Program-made: the position numbers and the translations under genes
Shown: positions 1-9,229 of the stretch, piece by piece
Layout: each line of letters begins with the position of its first letter
How positions within the stretch are numbered: position 1 is the first letter of the stretch
Origin: Achromobacter veterisilvae
GTDB lineage: Bacteria; Pseudomonadota; Gammaproteobacteria; Burkholderiales; Burkholderiaceae_B
Assembly (NCBI RefSeq): GCF_900496975.1
Contig: NZ_UFQC01000027.1
Coordinates: 1-64,000, forward strand
Direction: 5' to 3'
Length of the DNA: 64,000 bases
The notes under the pieces: model-generated
Seen by the model: the letters and a program-made list of their open reading frames with translations, nothing else
Databases searched by the model: none
Told to the model about the DNA's origin: nothing

Positions 1-1022
1 AGCCGGAACCCGCGCCGGCTGTCGCCGCGGCGCCCGTTCCGGCTCCCGCGCCGGCCGCCGTTCCCGCGGCGCCGCCGGCTCCCGAGCCCGAGCCCGCCGA
101 GGCGCCCAGGAAGGCGTCCTGGCTGGCACGGCTGAAACAGGGCCTGTCGCGCACTGGACAAAGCATTGGCGGCATCTTCGTCGGCGTCAAGGTCGACGAA
201 AACCTGTTCGAGGAGCTCGAATCGGCGCTCATTATGGCCGATGCGGGCCTGGAGGCCACCGAGAAGCTCCTGACCGCGCTGCGCGCGAGGGTGAAGAAGG
301 AACGCATCGAGGACCCGGCCCAGGTGAAGACGGCCCTGCGCCAATTGCTGGCCGACCACCTGCGTCCGCTGGAGCGCGCGTTCGACCTCCAGCGCAAGCA
401 GCCGCTGGTCGTCATGATCGCCGGCGTCAACGGCGCGGGCAAGACCACCTCCATCGGCAAGCTGGCGCACACGTTCCAGCGCCAGGGGGCCAGCGTGCTG
501 CTGGCGGCGGGCGATACCTTCCGCGCCGCCGCCCGCGAGCAGCTCATCGAATGGGGCAGCCGCAACAACGTCACGGTCATCTCGCAGGATGGCGGCGATC
601 CGGCGGCGGTGGCGTTCGACGCCGTCAATGCGGGCCGCGCGCGCGGCGTGGGCGTGGTGATGGTGGATACCGCCGGCCGCCTGCCGACGCAGTTGCACCT
701 GATGGAAGAACTGAAGAAAATCCGCCGCGTCATCGGCAAGGCGGATGCCGCGGCGCCTCACGAGGTGCTGCTGGTGGTCGACGGCAATACCGGGCAGAAC
801 GCCCTGGCGCAGATCCGCGCCTTCGACGCGGCCATCACCCTGACCGGCCTGGTCGTGACCAAGCTGGACGGCACCGCCAAGGGCGGCACGCTGGCCGCGG
901 TGGCCGCGGGCAGCCAGGGCGTGCGTCCGATCCCGGTGTATTGGATCGGCGTGGGCGAAAGCCTGGAAGACCTGCAGCCGTTCGTGGCGGATGAGTTCGC
1001 CGGGGCGTTGTTGGCGGAGTAA
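1..1022 (+). CDS. ftsY: Signal recognition particle receptor FtsY (5' truncated by window edge)
   Basis: FtsY is the membrane-associated GTPase that receives ribosome-SRP complexes for co-translational insertion into the inner membrane. The gene starts before the window and its frame enters at base 3. What is visible begins with a Pro/Ala/Glu-rich linker (to about base 110), followed by the N domain helices and the G domain. The P-loop GVNGAGKTT is encoded at about 423-449, DTAGR near 665-680 and TKLDG near 858-872, and the protein ends in the usual FtsY C-terminal helix (ADEFAGALLAE). An internal ATG at 234 is not the start, because the conserved N-domain residues before it (GIFVGVKVDENLFEELESAL) are in the same frame. 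The gene converges on the CYTH/CHAD gene across a palindrome array. The identification is firm; the acidic N-terminal A domain cannot be judged here. Confidence 0.97.
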   Translation, partial: PEPAPAVAAAPVPAPAPAAVPAAPPAPEPEPAEAPRKASWLARLKQGLSRTGQSIGGIFVGVKVDENLFEELESALIMADAGLEATEKLLTALRARVKKERIEDPAQVKTALRQLLADHLRPLERAFDLQRKQPLVVMIAGVNGAGKTTSIGKLAHTFQRQGASVLLAAGDTFRAAAREQLIEWGSRNNVTVISQDGGDPAAVAFDAVNAGRARGVGVVMVDTAGRLPTQLHLMEELKKIRRVIGKADAAAPHEVLLVVDGNTGQNALAQIRAFDAAITLTGLVVTKLDGTAKGGTLAAVAAGSQGVRPIPVYWIGVGESLEDLQPFVADEFAGALLAE

Positions 1023-1030
1023 ATCCCGAA

Positions 1031-1238
1031 CCTTCCGCGTGTCAGACACCCGTATGAGATGATCCTCCCGCGTGTCTGACACCCATACGAGAAGCTGTTA
1101 CGAAGAAGAGATAGTCTTCCCGGGTGTCTGACACCGGCCATATCTGGACGGCTGTTCAAAGTTAGCCGGTGTCAGACACCCGGGGAACGCAGCGTGGCGC
1201 GCACGACTATCTCGTACGGGTGTCAGACACGCGGAAGG
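1031..1238. repeat. Five-copy GTGTC(A/T)GACAC palindrome array between convergent genes
   Basis: Five copies of the 11-bp dyad GTGTC-A/T-GACAC occur at 1039-1049, 1072-1082, 1124-1134, 1169-1179 and 1220-1230. They are nested. The 30 bases 1031-1060 and 1209-1238 are inverted copies differing at two positions. Copies three and four, with their CGGC flanks, are inverted copies of each other (about 1121-1138 and 1166-1181). The whole gap can therefore fold into a large stem with inner stems. It fills the space between the 3' ends of ftsY and the CYTH/CHAD gene. Its role is unknown; possibilities are two-way transcription termination, a protein-binding array, or a mobile REP-like repeat. Confidence 0.85.
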
Positions 1239-1245
1239 AAAGAGA

Positions 1246-2916
1246 TTACTTCCAGAACGGCTTGCTCGCCGCCAGGTCGTCGAACGCCCGTTGCGCGTCG
1301 TCGGCCAGTTCTTCCAGGCGCGCGCTGATCCATCCCAGCGCGAACCAGGCCTGCGGGTGCGTGACGGTACACGACTCGTAGTAGTCCTTGGCCACCGCCA
1401 GATCGTTGATTTCCCCCAGTATGTCCTGCACGCGCGACAGCAGCTTGCGGTAGCCGCGCAGCTTGCCCGCGGGCAGCAGCGATTCGGCGAAGGCCAGGCT
1501 GTAGCGCAGGCGCTTGCCGCGCTTGCGCAGTTCGTGCCGCGAGGGGATGTCCAGCGTCGCGAACTGCGTGCCCTGGTCGGCCACCTTGCTGTGCCAGCGA
1601 TGCAGGCGCCGGGCCAGTTGCTTGCGCAGGCGCTGCGGATCGGGTTCGGGCGCCAGCATGGGAATGATCGTGGGGCGCACGCTGGGGCCCGCCACGCCGC
1701 CCTCCAGCCGGATGGCGGGTTCGGGCGCGGCGTCGCTGGGCGTGCCGTTGGCGATGCCCTGGCCGTCCGACGAGGGCAGGGCCGGCGGCACGTCCAGGCT
1801 CCATTCCAGCAGGTCGAGCAGCCAGGCCTGGAAAGCCTTGCCGCCGGCGATGGCGCGGGCGTCCTGTTCAGGCGGCGCGGCCTCCATGGGAATCACCGGC
1901 ATGCCCGCGCGCATCAGCGCGGGCGCCACGGTCTCGTTCAGCACGTCCTGGTCGCGGTTGGCGCCGAACGCCGCGAAGTGCGTGCGCACGCCTTGCAGCA
2001 AGGAATCGGGGAGCGGCGCGATCCAGCCTTCGAAGAGCTTCCAGGCCGAGCGCAGGCGGCGCACGCCCACGCGCAACTGGTGCACGTGTTCGGAGTTGCC
2101 GGCGCGATAGGCGTCCTCGGTGTCCACTTCGGCCAGGACCGAGGCGTTGCGGGCGATCTGGTCCAGGCATTCCGCGGCGATGCGTGCCATGGCCTGTGAC
2201 GGCGTCATGTCTTCGCGCAGCTTGACCGCGGCGGCGCCGCGCGGCGCCCAGAACTGTGCGATGGCCTGCGCGCGCCGGGCTTCCAGGTCTTCGCCCGGAA
2301 TGGCGTCCGCATCGGCCAGCCGCTGCGCCAATTGGGCCAGCGCGTCGCCGCGCTCGGACTTGCTGCGCGGGTCCAGCACCAGGGCGTGGCGCTGCTGCCA
2401 GCCGCGCGCGGCCGCGAAGATGGCCGCCGGGCGCCCCGATACCAGTTCGAATTCCAGTTCGGAGATCGGCAGTTCCAGCGCCCCGGCGCGCAGGATGCCG
2501 GTGTCGTAGGCCAATTCCACCGTGCCGTAGCGCGTGCGGACCTTGCGCAGCAGCCGCTGCACGTCGGTTTCGTAGCGCAGGCCGAGTTCGCCCTTGATGG
2601 CGGACAGCGCGGCTTCGACCTCCGTGCCCGCATAGACCGACAGGTCCAGCACCGGGCCGGGCCGCGGATGGTTGAGTTCGATGCGGGTGATGGCGTTGAT
2701 GCCGGGCATCTTCAGGGTCTGCACCCAGTCGCGGCCTTCCTGGCGCAGCCGGATGGCGATGCGCGCCCGGGCGAGTTCGCGTTCGGGCGTATCGAAGTAC
2801 ATGGCGTGCAGGCGGATGCGCGTGGCCTCGCGTTGCCTGATCTCTCGCAGCACGGCCGGGCGTGAGGCCGCGGGCACGTGCAGTTTCAATTCCTGTTCCG
2901 ACATGGCGGCGGGCAT
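1246..2916 (-). CDS. CYTH and CHAD domain protein, probable inorganic triphosphatase
   Basis: This is a 556-residue two-domain protein like E. coli YgiF, which hydrolyses inorganic tripolyphosphate. The CYTH domain takes up about residues 1-210. It opens with the metal-binding signature in EQELKLHV and contains the basic and acidic strands typical of the tunnel fold, such as AIRLRQEGRDWVQTLK. The CHAD domain (about 225-550) is alpha-helical with conserved histidines, for example VHQLRVGVRRLRSAWKLFEG and SRHELRKRGKRLRY. CHAD domains bind polyphosphate. A Pro/Ala-rich insertion of about 45 residues, near residues 385-430, interrupts the CHAD domain. A second ATG four codons in (2904) directly precedes the EQELKL motif and is an equally good start. 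The gene is convergent with ftsY and divergent from the autotransporter gene. Confidence 0.88.
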   Translation of the reverse strand: MPAAMSEQELKLHVPAASRPAVLREIRQREATRIRLHAMYFDTPERELARARIAIRLRQEGRDWVQTLKMPGINAITRIELNHPRPGPVLDLSVYAGTEVEAALSAIKGELGLRYETDVQRLLRKVRTRYGTVELAYDTGILRAGALELPISELEFELVSGRPAAIFAAARGWQQRHALVLDPRSKSERGDALAQLAQRLADADAIPGEDLEARRAQAIAQFWAPRGAAAVKLREDMTPSQAMARIAAECLDQIARNASVLAEVDTEDAYRAGNSEHVHQLRVGVRRLRSAWKLFEGWIAPLPDSLLQGVRTHFAAFGANRDQDVLNETVAPALMRAGMPVIPMEAAPPEQDARAIAGGKAFQAWLLDLLEWSLDVPPALPSSDGQGIANGTPSDAAPEPAIRLEGGVAGPSVRPTIIPMLAPEPDPQRLRKQLARRLHRWHSKVADQGTQFATLDIPSRHELRKRGKRLRYSLAFAESLLPAGKLRGYRKLLSRVQDILGEINDLAVAKDYYESCTVTHPQAWFALGWISARLEELADDAQRAFDDLAASKPFWK

Positions 2917-2962
2917 CCCACGGCAAAAGCCGAGATCTTAATCAAATAGGGGAGAGGATTTG

Positions 2963-2974
2963 ATGACCGGTCAT
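2963..2974. promoter_or_regulatory. 12-bp perfect palindrome ATGACCGGTCAT in a divergent promoter region
   Basis: The sequence ATGACCGGTCAT is a perfect inverted repeat. It lies 47 bases upstream of the CYTH/CHAD start and about 240 bases upstream of the autotransporter start. The 296-base gap (2917-3212) otherwise shows no gene. The position suits a dimeric regulator acting on either divergent gene, but no specific regulator can be named. Confidence 0.4.
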
Positions 2975-3212
2975 ATTTGATTCACATGGAGCATAGACGG
3001 GTTTGCGGCGCATCAACAACCGCCGGCTCGCCGGTCCGCGAGTCAGTCGAGGATCGGACCGAGTCCAGCTCGATTACCCAGTTTCAGTGATATGCAACGT
3101 TACGGCGCGCTTTTCTAATTGTAAGTGGCGGGCGGCGCAGTTCATGCCCCGCCCGATCCCACTCACGTCCGCCTGAATTCCTTCAGCGGGTCTTGGACTA
3201 CAGAAGAGCGCA

Positions 3213-6200
3213 ATGAACCATACGTACCGCATCGTCTTCAATCGCCGCACCGGCCTCTGGCAGGTCGCCAGCGAGCACGCCAGAGGGCGGGGCAAGAGCC
3301 GGTCGCGGGCCGCGGTGCTGGCGGCCGTCTTGGCGGCCGCCGGTGGGGCGCCTGTCTCGCTGGCGCAGGCCGGGATCCTGGCGACTGGCGATGTGAGCCC
3401 TTCCTCGTCGGCGGACTGGAACGCTCCCCATGACCTGATCGTCGGCAATACAGCCTCCGGTGGGCTGTTCATCGATCCCTTGGGGGTGGCGGGCCTGCGC
3501 AGCGTCAGCGGCTGGGTGGGGTTGACGGCGGGCGCGAGCGGGACGGTGGAGGTCTCGGGCCTGGGCGCCTCCTGGACGCTGGGGGGCGGCCTGACGATCG
3601 GCGCCAGCGGCAGCGGCACGCTGACCCTTGCCAATCACGGCGTGATCTCGGTGGGCCCGGGCGGCGCCGGGATTGTCGAGCTGGGCCGCAATTCCGGCGC
3701 CGCCGGCGTCCTCAACATCGGGTCCGCGCCCGGCACCTTGGCCGCCCCCACCGTCGGCGTCCTGGATGCGTCGGCGGTCCACTTTGGCGCAGGCGCCGGC
3801 ACCCTGAACTTCAACTCGACCGGTGCCGCGGTCTTCGCGCCCGCCCTGGTCAGCAGCGGGCCGGGCCCGCACCAGCTCAATCACTACGCCGGCATCACGC
3901 AATTGGAGGGCGACAGTTCGCAGTTCCGTGGCGATACCACGGTCACGGGCGGGACCCTGCAGATCCTCAACTCGCTGGGGACCGCGAATGGCCTGATCGA
4001 TGCCGGACCGGCCGCCGGCGCCACCGCCCGGGTCAACGTGTTCACGTCCGGTGCGACCTGGCACCAGACGGGCAACCTGTTCGTCGGCCGCGACGGGCCC
4101 GGCGAACTGAGCATCTTCAGTAGCGGCACGGTCTCGAACCAGTTCGGCACGGTCGACGCGCAGCAGAACGGCGTGGCGAAAGTGACGGTTTCCCATCTCG
4201 GGTCGCTCTGGGTCAATACCGAGGCGCTGTCGGTCGGCTCGGTAGGCGGGCTGGGCATCGTGTCGATCCTGTCGGGGGGCTACGTGACCAGCAAGGATGG
4301 CTACGTCGGCGGCCAGCCGAACGGCAACGGGATCGTCACGGTGAGCGGACAGGGATCGACCTGGGCCAATTCCGGCGACCTCATGGTGGGCCAGCTCTCG
4401 GGACAGGGAGCGTTGAATATCGAGCCAGGGGGCGCCGTATCGAACCGCGACAGCTATGTGGGCAGGATAGGCGGCAGCGGCACTGTCGTCGTCAGCGGAG
4501 CCGGCGCCACCTGGAACAATGCGGGCGCGCTCAATCTCGGCTTCGGCCTGGGGCCCAGCGGTTTCGGAAAGGCGGCGCTGACGATAGCGGAAGGGGGCGT
4601 CGTCAATGTCGGCACCCTCGGTGCGGGAGTCGTTTCGCTGGCGCCCGACGGCCTGGGCGGCATGCTGGCGGCGATAGGCACCACCGGCACGATCAATATC
4701 GGCGCGGACGCGTCCGGGGCGGCCGCCGGGGCCGGCACGCTCAACGCGGCGGCGATCGAATTCGGCAAGGGCGTCGCCACGCTGAACTTCAACCATACCG
4801 ACACGAACTACGCATTCTCGACCGCATTGATGAGCGCCGCCGGCTCGGGTTTCGAGCACCGCTTGAACCAGGTCGCCGGCACGACGTTTCTGACCGGCGC
4901 CAACGGCGCGTTCGCGGGCAAGACCACGGTGTCGGGCGGCAGGCTGGTGGTAATGGGCGCGCTGGGCGGCTCGGCCGAAGTCATGGGCGGGACCTTGCAG
5001 TATGGCGATGGCGCGTCGGGCTTGGCGCACAGCCTGGCCGGCGACCTGAAGGTCTCGGGAGCCGGCGGCACGCTGGCGGTGCACGGGCCGGCGACGCTGA
5101 CGGTGGCGGGCGATGTCGGCATGGCCGACCACACAGTCCTGGACATCACGGCCGGCGCGAGCGGCCCGGTCCTGCGCGCCGATACCGTCACGCTGGGCGC
5201 CGACGTGAGTTTCCGGCTGGGCGGCATCTACGCCACCAGCCCGTCCGACACCGTGCTGATCGACGCCGGCACCGCCATCCATGGCGACTTCGCCAGCGTA
5301 AGCATCGGCGGCTTCGCCGGCGCGGTGGATTACCTGACCCTCCACACGCGCAAATCGGCGGACAACCGGCAGTACCTCGCCAGCTACGGCCTGGGCTGGA
5401 TGGCGGGCAACAGCCTGGCGCACGGCACCTTCACGCTGACGAATCCCACCGACCGCTTCGAGGTCGGCGTCGCGCTGGCCGACCAGGCCGCCAATGCCGC
5501 GACGGGCTGGGACGGCAGGACGCTGGTCAAGGCCGGCGCGGGGACACTGGTGCTGGGCGGCGACAACACGTACACCGGGGGCACCACGATCGCGGGCGGC
5601 ACGCTGCAGGTCGATCGCGACGCGAATCTGGGGGCGGCGGCGGGCGGGCTGGCGCTCGACGGCGGCACGCTGGCGACCACGGCGTCCTTCGATATGTCGC
5701 GCCCCGTCACGGTGACGCATTCCGGCGGCATCGACGTGGCCGCCGGAACCACGCTGGGGCTGGCCGGCACGCTGTCGGGCAGTGGAGAACTGATCAAGGC
5801 CGGGGCGGGCGTCCTGCGCCTGGCGGGCGACAGTTCCGGCTTCACCGGACGTACCGTCGTCAATGGCGGCAGGCTGGCGGTGGACGGCAGGCTGGGCGGC
5901 TCGTTCAGTGTCGGCGCGGGCGGCATGCTCGGCGGCTCCGGGACGATCGGCGCGGGCGCCGGCTCGACCGTGACGGTCGCCTCCGGCGGCACGCTGTCGC
6001 CCGGCAATTCCATCGGCACGCTGACCATCGATGGCAATCTGGTGATTCAGAACGGCGCCCGCTTCGTGGTCGAAAGCAATCCCGCAGGCGCCGACGCCGA
6101 TCGGGTGCGCGTCACCGGCAACGCCACCCTCAATGGCGGCTCCGTGATGCATGTCGGCGCCAACGGCAACTACGGGCTGCGCAGCAGCTACACGATCATG

Positions 6201-7469
6201 GAGGTGGGCGGCACCCTGTCCGGCCGTTTCGATGCCGTCTCGTCCGATTTCGCCTTTCTCACGCCCAGCCTCGGCTACGACTACGGCGCGGGCCGTGTCA
6301 CCTTGAGTCTGGCCCGCAACGAAACCGTCATGGCGCTGGCGGGAAAAACACGCAATCAGCGCGCCGCCGCCGGCGCCATCGACAGCATCGGCATGGCCGG
6401 CGGGCACGGCGTCTATGACGCCGTGGTCAGGCTGCCGGACGACAAGGATTTGCTCCGTTCCAGCTTCGACCAGCTTTCCGGCGAGATCCACGCTTCCGCC
6501 AAGACCGTGCTGCTGCAGGACAGCCGCTACGTGCGCGATGCCATGGGCGAGCGCCTGCGTTCGGCCGTGGGAGGCGTGGGCGCCGCGGCCGCGCCGGTGC
6601 TTGCTTCGGCCGGGAACGGCGTCCGGCTGGCCCCGGCGAATGCCCGCGGGCCTTCCACCTGGGTCCAGGGCATAGGCGCATGGAGTCGTACCGGCGGCGA
6701 CGGCAACGCGGCGCGGCTCAAGAGTTCCAGCGGGGGCTTCCTGATGGGGGCCGATGCGCCGGTGTCCGATGCCTGGCGGCTCGGCCTGATGGCGGGCTAC
6801 AGCCGGACGGACTTCGACGTGCGGGACCGCGCGTCCTCGGGCGACAGCGACAACTATCACCTGGGCGCCTACGGCGGCGGCCAGTGGGGCGGGCTGGGCC
6901 TGCGCGGCGGCGTGGCCTATAGCTGGCACGGCATCGCGACGCGGCGATCGGCCGCCATGCCCGGCTTCTCCGACCGCCTCAAGGCCAACTACGATGGCCG
7001 CACGGCACAGGCCTTCGCGGACCTGAGCTATCGCATCGACACGCCCACGGCCGCCTTCGAGCCCTTCGCCAACCTCGCCTATGTCAACCTCAGGACGGAC
7101 GGCTACACCGAGAGCGGCGGCGCGGCCGCGCTGCACGCAAAGGGCCAGACCACCGAGACCGCGTTCGCCACGCTGGGGTCGAGGGCCATGTCCAGCTTCG
7201 AGCTGGGCCGCGCGCAGGCCTCGGCCTGGGGATCGCTGGGCTGGCGCCACGCCTTCGGCGACGTGCTGCCGCTGGCCACCCAGGCTTTTTCGGCGGGCGA
7301 GAGCTTTACGGTGGCGGGCGTGCCCATCGCGAAGGACAGCGCCGTGATCGAGGCGGGCCTGGACGTCCAGATCACTCCCCGGGCCGCGTTCGGGTTGTCG
7401 TACCAGGGGCAGTTGGCCAGTTCGGCCCGGGATCACGGTGTCAGGGCCAGCCTCAACGTCTACTTCTAA
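3213..7469 (+). CDS. Large type Va autotransporter with ESPR signal peptide
   Basis: This is a 1418-residue monomeric (type Va) autotransporter. Residues 1-24 form an extended signal peptide region (ESPR: MNHTYRIVFNRRTGLWQV then SEHARGRGK), followed by a hydrophobic signal ending near residue 53 (SLAQA). The passenger is predicted beta-helix. It has four tandem copies of a repeat of about 50 residues starting near residues 274, 324, 375 and 425 (V-x-V-S-G-x-G-x-x-W then YVG), and a diverged copy at 112. These resemble the T5SS/PEP-CTERM-associated repeat. It also has PATR-type strands, such as the one beginning LVKAGAGTLVLGGDNTYTGG near 771. The C-terminal barrel runs from about residue 1148 to the final phenylalanine (NVYF). 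No protease triad was recognised. It is probably an adhesin or biofilm-type surface protein; function is inferred from architecture only. Confidence 0.93.
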   Translation: MNHTYRIVFNRRTGLWQVASEHARGRGKSRSRAAVLAAVLAAAGGAPVSLAQAGILATGDVSPSSSADWNAPHDLIVGNTASGGLFIDPLGVAGLRSVSGWVGLTAGASGTVEVSGLGASWTLGGGLTIGASGSGTLTLANHGVISVGPGGAGIVELGRNSGAAGVLNIGSAPGTLAAPTVGVLDASAVHFGAGAGTLNFNSTGAAVFAPALVSSGPGPHQLNHYAGITQLEGDSSQFRGDTTVTGGTLQILNSLGTANGLIDAGPAAGATARVNVFTSGATWHQTGNLFVGRDGPGELSIFSSGTVSNQFGTVDAQQNGVAKVTVSHLGSLWVNTEALSVGSVGGLGIVSILSGGYVTSKDGYVGGQPNGNGIVTVSGQGSTWANSGDLMVGQLSGQGALNIEPGGAVSNRDSYVGRIGGSGTVVVSGAGATWNNAGALNLGFGLGPSGFGKAALTIAEGGVVNVGTLGAGVVSLAPDGLGGMLAAIGTTGTINIGADASGAAAGAGTLNAAAIEFGKGVATLNFNHTDTNYAFSTALMSAAGSGFEHRLNQVAGTTFLTGANGAFAGKTTVSGGRLVVMGALGGSAEVMGGTLQYGDGASGLAHSLAGDLKVSGAGGTLAVHGPATLTVAGDVGMADHTVLDITAGASGPVLRADTVTLGADVSFRLGGIYATSPSDTVLIDAGTAIHGDFASVSIGGFAGAVDYLTLHTRKSADNRQYLASYGLGWMAGNSLAHGTFTLTNPTDRFEVGVALADQAANAATGWDGRTLVKAGAGTLVLGGDNTYTGGTTIAGGTLQVDRDANLGAAAGGLALDGGTLATTASFDMSRPVTVTHSGGIDVAAGTTLGLAGTLSGSGELIKAGAGVLRLAGDSSGFTGRTVVNGGRLAVDGRLGGSFSVGAGGMLGGSGTIGAGAGSTVTVASGGTLSPGNSIGTLTIDGNLVIQNGARFVVESNPAGADADRVRVTGNATLNGGSVMHVGANGNYGLRSSYTIMEVGGTLSGRFDAVSSDFAFLTPSLGYDYGAGRVTLSLARNETVMALAGKTRNQRAAAGAIDSIGMAGGHGVYDAVVRLPDDKDLLRSSFDQLSGEIHASAKTVLLQDSRYVRDAMGERLRSAVGGVGAAAAPVLASAGNGVRLAPANARGPSTWVQGIGAWSRTGGDGNAARLKSSSGGFLMGADAPVSDAWRLGLMAGYSRTDFDVRDRASSGDSDNYHLGAYGGGQWGGLGLRGGVAYSWHGIATRRSAAMPGFSDRLKANYDGRTAQAFADLSYRIDTPTAAFEPFANLAYVNLRTDGYTESGGAAALHAKGQTTETAFATLGSRAMSSFELGRAQASAWGSLGWRHAFGDVLPLATQAFSAGESFTVAGVPIAKDSAVIEAGLDVQITPRAAFGLSYQGQLASSARDHGVRASLNVYF

Positions 7470-7493
7470 AAAAAACCGCCCGTTTCCGGGCGG
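7470..7493 (-). terminator. Rho-independent terminator of the phn operon
   Basis: Read on the minus strand, a 7-bp GC stem (CCGCCCG / CGGGCGG, arms 7476-7482 and 7487-7493, loop TTTC on the plus strand) is followed directly by a run of seven or eight T residues. It lies about 30 bases past the stop of the last phn gene. On the plus strand the A-run precedes the hairpin, so it is not a conventional terminator for the autotransporter gene. Confidence 0.85.
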
Positions 7494-7523
7494 AGCAAAG
7501 GAACGCGGTGCCAGGCAGGCACG

Positions 7524-8348
7524 TCAGAGGATGCGTTTGCGCGCCTGGGTGATGATGATTTCGGCCAGCACGACGACCCCGAAGATGGCGGCCAGGACCA
7601 GGGCCACCCGGTCCCACTGGAACAGGTTCAGCGCCGTGTCCAGCGCCATGCCGATGCCGCCGGCGCCGACCAGGCCCAGCACGGCCGATTCGCGCACGTT
7701 GATGTCCCAGCGCAGCAGCACGATGGACCAGAACGCGGGGCGGATCTGCGGCCAGTAGGCGTACCAGATTACCGAGGCCTTGCTGGCGCCGGTCGCGGTC
7801 ACGGCTTCGATGGGGCCGCGCTGCGCTTCCTCGATGGCTTCGCCCACCAGCTTGCCGACGAAGCCGATGGAGCGGAACGCGATGGCCAGCGTGCCGGCCA
7901 GGGCGCCCGGCCCGAAGATGGCGATGAACAGCAGCGCCCACACCAGCGAGTTGACCGAGCGGCTGGACACCAGGATCAGCCGGGCCAGCATGTTGACGGT
8001 CCTGCTGGGCGTGAGGTTGTTGGCCGCCAGCAGGCCCACCGGCACGGCCATGATCACCGACAGGATGGTGCCCAGCGTGGCGATGTGCAGCGTTTCGATC
8101 AGCGCGCCGTGCACGCCCTCCGGGTAGTAGGCCCAGTCGATCGGCCACATGCGCTGGAACAGGTCGGCCATCTGTTCGGGAGCGTCATACAGGAATTCCG
8201 GTATGACCTCGACGCCGCGGATCGCCTGCACGATGGCCGCGACGACCAGCAGGTAGAGCGCGAAGCGCAGCAGGCGCTGGCCCATGCTGTAGCGCTGCCA
8301 GACGCGAGGCGAGCCCGCGGGGTTCAGGGTGGAGGCGGGAGCGTTCAT
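7524..8348 (-). CDS. phnE: Phosphonate-type ABC transporter permease (second PhnE subunit)
   Basis: This is a 274-residue inner-membrane permease of the PhnE family, with about five or six hydrophobic segments. The EAA-like cytoplasmic loop reads GKLVGEAIEEAQRGPIEAVTATGAS and contacts the ATPase. It forms the channel with the upstream PhnE paralogue, as in phnCDE1E2 importers for phosphonates, phosphite or related compounds. Its start overlaps the stop of the preceding permease gene by four bases (ATGA at 8345-8348), indicating translational coupling. It is the last gene of the operon and is followed by a strong terminator. Family assignment is secure; the transported substrate is not known from sequence. 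Confidence 0.93.
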   Translation of the reverse strand: MNAPASTLNPAGSPRVWQRYSMGQRLLRFALYLLVVAAIVQAIRGVEVIPEFLYDAPEQMADLFQRMWPIDWAYYPEGVHGALIETLHIATLGTILSVIMAVPVGLLAANNLTPSRTVNMLARLILVSSRSVNSLVWALLFIAIFGPGALAGTLAIAFRSIGFVGKLVGEAIEEAQRGPIEAVTATGASKASVIWYAYWPQIRPAFWSIVLLRWDINVRESAVLGLVGAGGIGMALDTALNLFQWDRVALVLAAIFGVVVLAEIIITQARKRIL

Positions 8349-9229
8349 TCTTCCACCTCCGCCTTGCGCGCCACGGGCGTCTTGCCGGCGCCGATGCCGC
8401 GCGCCCCGGTGAAGCGGCTTTGCAGGATGCGGTCGAAGCCCAGGTTGTCCAGGAAGACCGCCCGCACGAAGCCCGCCAGGATTTCACCCAGCATGATGAT
8501 GGCGATCAGGGTCAGCAGGATGGCGCTGACGAAGTCGTAGTCGAACCGCTGGAAGGCCGAGAACAGGGTGCCGCCCACGCCGCCCGCGCCCACGATCCCG
8601 ACCATGGTGGAATTGCGCAGGTTGGAGTCGAACTGGTAGGTGGCGAAGCCGATGAAGCGGGCGAACACCTGCGGCAGCACGCCGAAGATGATCACGTTGG
8701 CGAACGAGGCGCCCGTGGCCCGCACGGCCTCGACCTGCTTGAGCGAGATTTCCTCGATGGCTTCGGTGAAGAGTTTGCCGATGAAGCCGACGGACGCGAC
8801 CGTCAGCGCCAGGATGCCGGCCAGCGCGCCGAAGCCCACGGCCTTGACGAATAGGATGGCGACGATGACCGGGTGCAGCGCGCGGCACAGCGCCACGATG
8901 GCGCGCGCGGGCCACGACACCCAGGCGGGCATCATGTTGCGCGCGCCCAGCAGGCCGATGGGCAGGGCGATGAGGATGCCCAGCACCGAGGCCAGCACCG
9001 CGATCTCCAGGCTTTCCGCGATGCCTTTCCACAAGGTGGCCGGCTTTTCGAAATTGGGCGGGAACATGCGCGCAAGAAACGTGGACGCATGGCCCATGCC
9101 GGTTTCGAAGCGCGCCCAACTGAAGTCCAGTTGCGCGCCGGCATACACCGTGTAGGCCAGCAGCAACAGCAGGCCCGCCTTGGCGCGGCCGGACATGGCG
9201 AAGGGGCGGGCGCCCCCGGGAGGGATCAT
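8345..9229 (-). CDS. phnE: Phosphonate-type ABC transporter permease (first PhnE subunit)
   Basis: This 294-residue integral membrane permease is paralogous to the next gene. It has a first hydrophobic helix ([16 protein letters not shown]), a periplasmic segment, and an EAA loop reading [25 protein letters not shown]. The ATG at 9229 overlaps the phnC stop in an ATGA arrangement and is preferred over a TTG three codons upstream (9238). With PhnC and the second permease it makes a PhnCDE-type importer. The C-terminal tail is Arg/Lys rich and poorly conserved. Confidence 0.93.
   Translation of the reverse strand: MIPPGGARPFAMSGRAKAGLLLLLAYTVYAGAQLDFSWARFETGMGHASTFLARMFPPNFEKPATLWKGIAESLEIAVLASVLGILIALPIGLLGARNMMPAWVSWPARAIVALCRALHPVIVAILFVKAVGFGALAGILALTVASVGFIGKLFTEAIEEISLKQVEAVRATGASFANVIIFGVLPQVFARFIGFATYQFDSNLRNSTMVGIVGAGGVGGTLFSAFQRFDYDFVSAILLTLIAIIMLGEILAGFVRAVFLDNLGFDRILQSRFTGARGIGAGKTPVARKAEVEE

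Noticed and set aside
3927-3935. RGD triplet in the autotransporter passenger (residues 239-241) as an integrin-binding motif
   Set aside because: It lies within the PATR-like pattern F-x-G-x-T-T-V-x-G-G, where sister copies read FAGKTT and FTGRTV. It is most likely a chance variant of a structural repeat.
3198-7436. A very long open frame on the strand opposite the autotransporter
   Set aside because: It mirrors the autotransporter codon by codon, has no recognisable domain and is rich in Arg, Ala and Gly. It is a by-product of high-GC codon bias.
7470-7493. Terminator of the autotransporter gene
   Set aside because: The T-run is on the minus strand after the hairpin. On the plus strand an A-run precedes it and no T tract follows, so it serves the phn operon.
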